Shown here one piece after another: positions 7,001 through 10,000 of a stretch of 10,000 bases of DNA; the first letter of the stretch is position 1; the number at the start of each line of letters is the position of its first letter. The notes under the pieces were generated by a model. The model searched no databases and was not told where the DNA came from. It saw nothing but the letters and a program-made list of their open reading frames with translations. The translations under genes were made by a program, and so were the position numbers. The stretch comes from Baffinella frigidus (taxonomy: Eukaryota > Cryptophyceae > Cryptomonadales > Baffinellaceae): NCBI GenBank assembly GCA_026770585.1, contig MU646627.1, positions 126,190 to 136,189 of the forward strand, written 5' to 3'.

Positions 7001-7585
7001 GCGCGCCCTGCCTGTCAGAGAGGCGAGCGCGCCCTGGCTACCGCAGAAGGTAAGGGGGGGGAAGGGGACCTTGCGCACCACCTTGATGGCGACATCCTTC
7101 ATCGTCTCGCTGTCCTTTCCCTCGTATACCTGCCCAGCAAACAGCTGTCAGCAGTCAGTGAGCACGCGCCGCGAAACGTGCTCTAGTCTGGGACTGGCAC
7201 GCCAAAGCCGAGTGGGATACGCAGCGCAGCACCACCCAGCGCGTCTCACCTGCCCGAACGTGCCCGCCGCGATCTTCTGGTGCTCAGAGAGCATGAATCT
7301 CATCTTTAAGTCCGAACCGGACGCCGCGAGCTGGTCGAGAACGCTCGTGCCCCACTTCGCAGGCCCTGGTTCGAGAAACGAAGGCACGTTCCATACTTCC
7401 GCCAGTTTCTTGTGCGCCTGGGCTGTTGTCAGGTGCCACTCTCTGTCTCTGTCATCCGCCGCCTCTCCCAGTCCAGATCTGCTCGCCCTCGAGTACGGTT
7501 GATGGCGCACGGCCTCGCCCGGGCGAGTGCGCCTGCACTCCAGCTCGTCCGCGCCAGCTCCGGAAGGAGCGTACATGATGACCAT
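993..7585 (-). CDS. LAMMER/CLK-type protein kinase, split gene of at least 14 exons
   Basis: This is a eukaryotic protein kinase of the CMGC group, closest to the LAMMER (CDC2-like, CLK) family, whose known members phosphorylate SR splicing factors. Seen in order on the minus strand: glycine loop [15 protein letters not shown] lysine, alpha-C helix glutamates, beta-4/5, alpha-D, catalytic loop HSDLKTEN, VIDLG in place of DFG, activation segment [16 protein letters not shown], a LAMMER-like [14 protein letters not shown], and LIDTV of subdomain XI. From SIGC through GAIP it aligns without gaps to the CLK pattern as I know it. Exons 2-14 total 894 nt (298 codons); all 13 junctions keep phase and no exon has an in-frame stop. 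Donors are GT except one GC. HxDLK with no Arg before Asp is normal for LAMMER kinases. The N terminus and the last ~25 residues of the catalytic domain are not securely found. Family confidence is high; substrate role is inference from the family. Confidence 0.88.
1099..1123. repeat. Short hairpin
   Basis: TGTATGTAGT and ACTACATACA form a perfect 10-bp inverted repeat around CACAC. It lies in the 333-bp intron 1041-1373, where no other coding signal is seen. Function unknown. Confidence 0.5.
1374..1463 (-). CDS. Kinase exon 13 (CMGC insert region)
   Basis: Thirty codons from [15 protein letters not shown] through GGGVHLPR to [15 protein letters not shown] matches the RLDW(P/D)E segment in the CLK insert. 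Acceptor AAGACAG|TTC, donor GCTCAG|GTGAAG, phase 0. A run of eight G lies inside the coding sequence (Gly-Gly-Gly), and frame is kept only at the length given here. Confidence 0.72.
1488..1708 (+). repeat. Degenerate telomere-like array (TTTAGGG type)
   Basis: About 220 bp of variants of TTTAGGG, TTCAGGG and TTGGGG inside kinase intron 1464-1832. The G-rich strand is +, opposite to the gene. The array is much diverged compared with that at 2587-2702. Confidence 0.8.
1833..1910 (-). CDS. Kinase exon 12 (LAMMER-like signature)
   Basis: Twenty-six codons starting [17 protein letters not shown]. After the Q ending exon 11 this reads QHLAQIER, the counterpart of EHLAMMER, followed by an IP as in the family. 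Acceptor AAACAG|CAT, donor GCCCAG|GTCGAC, phase 0. Confidence 0.88.
2122..2291. repeat. 34-bp minisatellite, five copies
   Basis: Five head-to-tail copies of a 34-bp unit that starts TGTGCCGAGTGATACG and ends GGTGGGGATGT. Copies begin at 2122, 2156, 2190, 2224 and 2258. Only the fourth shows a substitution (G to A near its end). Lies in kinase intron 1911-2528. There are no spacers between copies, so it is not CRISPR. Confidence 0.95.
2455..2479. repeat. Perfect 10-bp hairpin
   Basis: CCCTACGGTA and TACCGTAGGG are perfect inverted arms around GGCAA. CCTACGG recurs once more just downstream (about 2493). It is in intron 1911-2528, about 50 bp from exon 11. Confidence 0.6.
2529..2582 (-). CDS. 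Kinase exon 11 (after alpha-F)
   Basis: Eighteen codons, [18 protein letters not shown], matching the segment between SIGC and EHLAMMER in CLK kinases with no gap. Acceptor CCTCAAG|GTG is an AAG acceptor next to telomere-like repeats; donor GCCCAG|GTTCTT, phase 0 both sides. Confidence 0.86.
2587..2702 (+). repeat. Telomere-like array filling an intron
   Basis: TTTAGGG and TTCAGGG units follow each other with few errors and fill nearly the whole 123-bp intron 2583-2705. The acceptor of exon 11 (CCTCAAG on the minus strand) and the donor of exon 10 (GTGTAAACCC) directly abut or grade into the repeat. Confidence 0.93.
2706..2794 (-). CDS. Kinase exon 10 (APE and DxWSxG)
   Basis: Encodes [14 protein letters not shown] then [15 protein letters not shown], the P+1 loop, APE motif and alpha-F helix, very close to LAMMER kinases. 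The acceptor GGCACAG|TG was chosen because it restores phase with the single G left by exon 9. The CGCAG|ACG acceptor 8 nt downstream would break frame. Donor GCGTG|GTGTAA, phase 0. Confidence 0.92.
2791..2872. repeat. 41-bp tandem duplication spanning a 3' splice site
   Basis: Two adjacent 41-bp units (2791-2831 and 2832-2872) share an identical 23-nt core containing CGCCCAGCGTGCATCG and differ at a few sites near the start. The first unit includes the acceptor of exon 10 (GGCACAG|TGAC on the minus strand); the second carries a copy, TGCACAG|TGGC. Confidence 0.9.
3103..3145 (-). CDS. Kinase exon 9 (DLG metal-binding motif)
   Basis: A 43-nt exon encoding [14 protein letters not shown] plus one base. 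DLG stands where most kinases have DFG; SRPK relatives also use DLG. Acceptor GAGCAG|GTG, donor CCTGCAG|GTCAAA, phase 1 out. Confidence 0.87.
3164..3213 (-). repeat. Dispersed repeat, partial copy
   Basis: On the minus strand it reads CCTATGTTGGGAGCTCGAAG, then AACCTAAAGAACCTAAAGG. In kinase intron 3146-3550, about 20 bp from exon 9. Confidence 0.75.
3327..3425. repeat. Degenerate ~20-bp A/T-rich repeat
   Basis: Variants of ATGAGAATGT followed by AAATAAAT-like spacers occur about five times. The stretch is distinctly AT-richer than its surroundings and lies in kinase intron 3146-3550. It is probably a decayed minisatellite. Confidence 0.4.
3551..3622 (-). CDS. Kinase exon 8 (catalytic loop)
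   Basis: Twenty-four codons starting [15 protein letters not shown] and ending DADVRIQ. With exon 7 it forms HSDLKTEN, carrying the catalytic aspartate and the metal-binding asparagine; Thr replaces the usual Pro of DLKPEN. Acceptor GCGACAG|GAC follows a long pyrimidine tract; donor ATCCAG|GTGACA. Confidence 0.9.
3629..3704 (+). repeat. Polypurine (GA/GGGAGA) tract
   Basis: About 75 nt made almost only of G and A on the + strand. On the gene's strand it is a long C/T tract ending a few bases before the exon 8 acceptor (CGACAG), so it can serve as an extended polypyrimidine tract. Confidence 0.8.
3709..3950 (+). repeat. Short, scattered telomere-like units in intron 7
   Basis: A few TTTAGGG-type units occur at 3709-3735 and a degenerate array (TTCAGGG, TTTCAGGG, GTAGGG) at 3865-3950, both within kinase intron 3623-3957. 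Between them (3736-3864) I see nothing recognisable. Confidence 0.65.
3958..4018 (-). CDS. Kinase exon 7 (alpha-E)
   Basis: Encodes [20 protein letters not shown], the alpha-E helix and the first residues of the catalytic loop. Acceptor GTGTGCAG|C completes a serine codon; donor CACTCG|GTCCCC falls inside the catalytic loop between HS and DLK. Confidence 0.87.
4231..4322 (-). CDS. Kinase exon 6 (hinge, alpha-D)
   Basis: Starts [15 protein letters not shown], the position of LG-x-S/D-L after the hinge in CLK kinases, and ends TGVPELTTR plus two bases. Acceptor GACACAG|GAG, donor CGCAG|GTAACC. It follows the 1915-bp intron that holds the retroelement and MITE. Confidence 0.82.
4420..4535 (+). 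repeat. Degenerate G-rich telomere-like array in intron 5
   Basis: GGGGTGTGGGGTG and GGGGTTGATGGTGA-type units, more diverged than the other arrays. It forms the end of intron 4323-6237 nearest exon 6, next to the MITE and retroelement. Confidence 0.6.
4619..4743. mobile_element. 125-bp MITE with perfect 19-bp terminal inverted repeats
   Basis: The ends AAGATAACTGAATCAGTTC (4619-4637) and GAACTGATTCAGTTATCTT (4725-4743) are perfect inverted repeats. Each arm contains a near-palindrome, ACTGAATCAGT. The interior is AT-rich against a GC-rich background and has a smaller inverted pair, AATTAGCC/GGCTAATT. No coding capacity. Possible target duplication CGA: it abuts on the left and is one base off on the right. 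Probably a non-autonomous DNA transposon; superfamily not assignable. Confidence 0.85.
4799..5563 (+). pseudogene. 5'-truncated retroelement ORF: zinc knuckle plus PD-(D/E)XK-like nuclease region
   Basis: An open frame of 254 codons ends at TAG 5563 with no credible start; its first part follows a TAA at 4796. Near residue 16 there is CKCG, then C-x-C-x8-HH-x3-C (NGHHLWNC), followed by [15 protein letters not shown], a K-rich RYAEKIKHH helix and [13 protein letters not shown]. This order is that of the C-terminal CCHC zinc knuckle and restriction-like endonuclease region of many eukaryotic reverse-transcriptase elements (known families). No reverse transcriptase is left upstream. A neighbouring frame at 4750-4800 reads [15 protein letters not shown], suggesting a frameshift near 4800. 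It lies inside kinase intron 4323-6237, antisense to the kinase, and is presumably a dead copy. Confidence 0.7.
5625..5990 (+). repeat. Degenerate GACGCT(N)GAGTAGGA repeat
   Basis: GACGC or a close variant occurs at 5625, 5656, 5678, 5693, 5733, 5756, 5794, 5824 and 5959. Most copies are followed by a GAG and TAGGA. Spacing is irregular (15-40 bp in the main block). It may be a decayed tandem repeat in the 3' region of the retroelement. Confidence 0.6.
6048..6080 (-). repeat. Dispersed repeat, 3' fragment
   Basis: On the minus strand it reads GGGCTCGAAATTAAAACC then TAAAGGACCTAAAGGA, matching the end of the long copies. Located in the 3' region of the retroelement remnant inside kinase intron 5. 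Confidence 0.65.
6166..6232 (+). repeat. Telomere-like array beside exon 5
   Basis: TTAGGGTTCAGGG and GTAGGG units end six bases before exon 5 (exon end 6238). On the gene's strand the donor of intron 4323-6237 runs straight into the C-rich repeat. Confidence 0.7.
6238..6295 (-). CDS. Kinase exon 5 (beta-4 and beta-5)
   Basis: Nineteen full codons, [19 protein letters not shown], matching the beta-4/beta-5 region that leads to the hinge. Acceptor CCACAG|GCTC (phase 2 in), donor GTCCAG|GTGCAA (phase 0 out). Both flanking introns carry telomere-like arrays close to its splice sites. Confidence 0.82.
6303..6487 (+). repeat. Telomere-like array filling intron 4
   Basis: Starts as TTTAGGG/TTTAGAG units, continues as a regular GTGTGGGGTGTAGG block, and ends as repeated GTGCAGG heptamers (GGGTGCA). 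It occupies nearly all of the 201-bp intron 6296-6496. Confidence 0.9.
6497..6567 (-). CDS. Kinase exon 4 (alpha-C helix), GC donor
   Basis: Encodes [18 protein letters not shown] then SGHNH plus two bases. It includes the helix glutamates that could pair with the VAIK lysine. Acceptor GCACAG|GAT. No GT donor lies near the end of the homology; the only in-phase junction is CCACAG|GCTAGA, a GC donor joining to |GCTCTTCCC (phase 2). Confidence 0.78.
6892..6969 (-). CDS. Kinase exon 3 (alpha-C approach)
   Basis: Twenty-six codons running from GSGSRF through [11 protein letters not shown] to GSLDPT. The RRYEEQ element matches the position of K-Y-R-E-A-A in CLK kinases just after the VAIK strand. 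Acceptor has a C-rich tract and CCCCAG|GGG; donor GACC|GTGTGT; phase 0. A GA donor 9 nt upstream (CTG|GAT) would also keep frame. Confidence 0.72.
7070..7129 (-). CDS. Kinase exon 2 (VAIK lysine)
   Basis: Twenty codons beginning VYEGKDSE and ending VAIKVVRK. It completes the GTFGQ|VYEG glycine loop across the junction and supplies the ATP-anchoring lysine. Acceptor TGGGCAG|G; donor AAG|GTCCCC; both phase 0. Confidence 0.88.
7250..7585 (-). CDS. Kinase exon 1 (glycine-rich loop); 5' limit uncertain
   Basis: The 3' part encodes a beta-1 strand and glycine loop ([14 protein letters not shown]) and ends at GGGCAG|GTGAGA, phase 0. The frame is open upstream to an ATG at 7585, but the stretch 7430-7585 shows no family similarity. 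An internal acceptor (ACAACAG or CCCAG near 7425) could instead start this exon. The part from about 7420 to 7250 is well supported; the start codon is not. CLK proteins usually carry a long N-terminal extension that is not recognised here. Confidence 0.7.
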
Positions 7586-7750
7586 CCTTCACCGCTTGCA
7601 ACTTCTTGCACTCAAACCAACCCTTGGTTTGAAAAATCCCTGACTGGGTCAAAAATCCCTGACTGGGTCAAATCGTCAAATCGTGACTGGTCAAAACGGT
7701 CAAAATGGCGTCAAACGAGGGGGGTGAAGCGTCTGTTTTACACAGGACCA
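7586..7750. repeat. 19-bp tandem duplication and GTCAAA-rich block
   Basis: AAAAATCCCTGACTGGGTC occurs twice in tandem (7632-7650 and 7651-7669). GTCAAA continues to recur to about 7715 (GTCAAAT, GTCAAAA, GTCAAAC). No gene is recognised here. It could be 5' flank of the kinase or a repeat. Confidence 0.75.
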
Positions 7751-7757
7751 TGTTTAA

Positions 7758-7852
7758 CCCCGCCTCTAACCATTGCTAATCCTATGGCAAAGTTACAGGT
7801 CTCATCCAGATAAGAACTTTTCCCACAGGAACCTCGATGGTTAGAGGCGGGG
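7758..7852. mobile_element. Foldback (MITE-like) element with 16-bp perfect inverted repeats
   Basis: CCCCGCCTCTAACCAT (7758-7773) and ATGGTTAGAGGCGGGG (7837-7852) are perfect inverted arms around 63 bp. Pairing continues imperfectly inward (CCTATGG against CCACAGG) and outward (TGTTTAA against AACACA). No coding capacity. It may be a small non-autonomous DNA transposon or a structured RNA; no clear target duplication is visible. Confidence 0.6.
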
Positions 7853-8307
7853 AACACACAGTTATTTAGATCGCAGTGACTTAAATCGGTACCGAGGCGG
7901 GCCCATGCGGGGGGCAAAAAATGTTTTTTTCTGGAAAAAGTCAATTATTCTGAGGCAAAATTGTCAACTTTTGGTTCGCTTCAACACCCTCGTCAAACCA
8001 GGAAAAAACGAATTGACCAGTTCTGAAGGATTGTTTTTCCTCCGGATGGGCCCGCCTGGGTGAAGTAAAACTCACGCGGAAGCGCTGGCCCTGCGCCACC
8101 ACAACACCACCTTAGACAACACCCTCCGCGTCCTTCTGCCCCGCGGAACGCTGCAGGGTGATCCGCTAGCGCCGCTGTTCTTTCGCTTGATTCCCTCCTG
8201 GACTGACACCACGGCAACCTGGGCACTGAGGCACGCAACCCCCCACGGCCCCTTCGCAGGTGGATAGCTCTCCCCATGCAAAACACATGATACACATTGC
8301 TCGTTGG
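7853..8307. other. No gene recognised; contains a repeat fragment
   Basis: Minus-strand open frames here show no domain. The 18-mer CACCCTCGTCAAACCAGG at 7985-8002, followed by GAATTGAC, is shared with 9238-9270, so part of this stretch is dispersed repeat DNA. Confidence 0.5.
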
Positions 8308-8655
8308 GACTGACCAGTGATGGTTGACGCGTGGGGGCTGACGCGTCGGGAATGACCGGTGAGGGCTGGCGAGCACACACGATTTTCCCTGCGCTCACCC
8401 GTCACATTTTACCGGAAGGCCAATCGGCGGGGACTGACGCGCGTGGGTGTTGACGCGCGTGGGTGCTGGCGTGTGTGACGTGCGTGGGTGATAACGAGGG
8501 AGGGTCTTGACGCGCCTGAAGTGCTGCTACGCGTGAATGCTAATGTGGGTGAGCGCTGTTGCGGTGCTAACGCGGGTGGACTGAAGCAGGAGGATGCTAA
8601 CGTGGGTGAGTGTTAACGCTTGTCTTAGTGATTTTATGTTGTTGTTGCTGACGCT
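8308..8655. repeat. Degenerate ~16-bp minisatellite (GCTGACGCGxGTGGGT)
   Basis: Units such as TTGACGCGCGTGGGTG, GCTGACGCGTCGGGA and GCTAACGTGGGTGAGT follow each other for about 350 bp with many substitutions and small indels. The clearest tandem copies are at about 8433-8470. Confidence 0.75.
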
Positions 8656-8942
8656 TGGATTGCCCTGAATTTCGCTGACTTCCGTACGTTAATCCCAACA
8701 ATACCACATTCATCTCCTTTCATCTTTGGTGGCCATCTTTGGTGTCTAACTGATTTCACCTCACCCCCCCACACGATCCCTTTCACCTTGTGGGGTATTC
8801 GTGATTGAAGCTCTTAAACTTCAACCATGGGATACCATGAGCCTCAAAGGAGGCTGACTTGGGTTCGGTGTGTGTGCGAGCGCGGTCCTCTGGATCAACT
8901 CAAACACCCCAACAGAGCCACCCTGTATCCCCTCTTCACGAA
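8656..8942. other. No gene recognised
   Basis: Ordinary mixed-composition sequence with a CATCTTTGGTG duplication (about 8722-8741). A plus-strand frame opens at 8827 but runs into the dispersed repeat and has no recognisable domain. Confidence 0.45.
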
Positions 8943-9072
8943 CCTCTGCACTGGAGAGCGAAACGCGATCCGAAAGCAAAAATGCTTTCTCTGCAGATCC
9001 CTTCTACGGAACGGCGTGTGGTTGGCATATGTTGGGAGAAATTAAAACCCAAAGGACCTAAAGGATCGCCTT
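8943..9072 (+). repeat. Dispersed repeat, long copy A
   Basis: Begins TCTGCACTGGAGAGC, has TTTCTCTGCAGATCC in the middle, then CATATGTTGGGAGAAATT, and ends CCCAAAGGACCTAAAGG. It aligns along its length with 9304-9437. The end is a nearly tandem 9-mer, CCTAAAGGA. Confidence 0.8.
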
Positions 9073-9237
9073 TAGAAAGGGCAAAGACGGCGGGTCGTTT
9101 TTGGAGGTGGTCGTGACGAGTGGGAAAATCTGAAACCACATTGGTGAACAAACTTTCAATTCTGTTGTATGAATGTCGTCTCAAATTTACGGAGAAGTGG
9201 GGGGGCATCATGTTACCACACAAAACGCCTGCTACCC

Positions 9238-9437
9238 CACCCTCGTCAAACCAGGTTACGAAGAATTGACTTTCTTTCAAGCCTAACCTGATAACATAGG
9301 CTTCTTCTGCACTGGAGAGCTCAATGGGATCCCAACGCAAAAACACTTTTTCTGCAGACCCTTTCTAGGACCTCCTACGAAAGGGCGTGTCGTTCGGCTA
9401 TGTTGGGCGAAATTTAAACCTAAAGGACCTAAAGGGC
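9238..9437 (+). repeat. Dispersed repeat, long copy B with 5' extension
   Basis: From 9304 it parallels copy A (TCTGCACTGGAGAGC, TTTCTGCAGACCC, CTATGTTGGGCGAAATTT, ACCTAAAGGACCTAAAGG). Upstream, 9238-9270 matches 7985-8017. The two copies lie about 360 bp apart in the same orientation. Confidence 0.8.
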
Positions 9438-10000
9438 TGTGGTGTTAGGTGGCTTGTCCTATCGGGCTGACGTTTTCCTTCTTTATACACCCTCGGGGTG
9501 TACTTGGGCTAGAGCCCCTGAGTCTCGTCCTACCTCTCCACGTGGCGTGCAGCGGTCGTGTTTGTCAACATAATAAACCTGCTTTTCCCCAAGGGTTTGA
9601 CTAAATTTAAAGCCTGGCCGGCGGACCCGCGGCCCTCAGCGTCACAGGCGGGAAGGTCTCAGCCTGCACTCCCGCAAGGGCGTTACTCATCGCGCGCCGC
9701 GCGCGTTCGGCGGGCCCCCAGCGTTCCATCGCAGGGACCCTTCTTCTCGCGCGGGCCCTACTCGTGCGCCTCCGCTGAGCCCTCCCCTCCCTCCCCGGTT
9801 GACAGATTTCAGGCAGGCAGGCAGGTCAGGCAGTTTTTGATGTTCTCTTTGGTGAAAACAGGATAAGATATGGGGGGGGGGCGCGATGAAAATTAGAAAA
9901 TATCGGATAACCGATAATCGGAGCGCATCCCGTAGAGCCTTCAAAGACAAGAACGCCAGGAGCTGTAGCATGCCTATTATGACCCGGGTGCAGGGGTTAC
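9438..10000. other. No gene recognised; GC-rich patch and small repeats
   Basis: Contains a CpG-dense patch with GCGCGCCGCGCGCG at about 9690-9705, a short GGCA microsatellite near 9813-9830, a nine-G run near 9870, and overlapping ATCGG palindromes at 9901-9921. Open frames on both strands are arginine/proline-rich without a recognised domain. It could hold upstream exons or a promoter of the kinase gene, but nothing shows it. Confidence 0.4.

Noticed and set aside
8936-9346. 136-codon minus-strand open frame
   Set aside because: It lies across dispersed repeat copies A and B, antisense to them, with no domain recognised.
9558-9971. Open frames on both strands in the GC-rich patch
   Set aside because: Arg/Pro/Gly-rich composition without motifs; an upstream kinase exon is possible but unsupported.
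1-10000. tRNA, rRNA or bacterial operon signals
   Set aside because: I looked for cloverleaf-like segments, rRNA cores and ribosome-binding sites with tightly packed genes and saw none.

Overview
The window looks like nuclear DNA of an intron-rich microbial eukaryote. It has no bacterial-style gene packing, it carries many TTTAGGG/TTCAGGG telomere-like repeats, and its only clear gene is split into short exons (43-92 nt) separated by introns of 100-1915 bp. One intron appears to start with GC instead of GT, and most acceptors read AG|G. These traits, with the TTTAGGG-type repeat, fit an alveolate alga (dinoflagellate or chromerid) best. Other protists, oomycetes and green algae also use TTTAGGG, so the assignment is tentative.

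The main gene is a LAMMER/CLK-type protein kinase on the minus strand, from about 7585 down to 993. I assembled 14 exons by matching kinase subdomains in order, from glycine loop to subdomain XI. Every junction is phase-consistent with no in-frame stop. The catalytic residues are present. Two details are unusual: DLG replaces DFG, and the EHLAMMER signature reads QHLAQIER. The last stretch of the catalytic domain and the true N terminus are not securely located.

The introns hold most of the other structure. Six of the 13 introns contain telomere-like arrays, always with the G-rich strand on +, so the transcript carries the C-rich strand. Two introns (2583-2705 and 6296-6496) are almost nothing else. 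The largest intron (4323-6237) holds a 5'-truncated retroelement remnant (zinc knuckle plus PD-(D/E)XK-like nuclease region), a 125-bp MITE with perfect 19-bp inverted ends, and degenerate GACGCT repeats. Another intron has five 34-bp tandem repeats, and another has a 41-bp duplication covering a 3' splice site.

The flanks (1-650 and 7586-10000) have no gene I can support. They hold G-rich low-complexity DNA, a foldback element with perfect 16-bp arms, a GTCAAA-rich tandem repeat, a degenerate ~16-bp minisatellite, and two direct copies of a ~130-bp dispersed repeat ending in CCTAAAGGACCTAAAGG. Parts of that repeat recur at three other places in the window.
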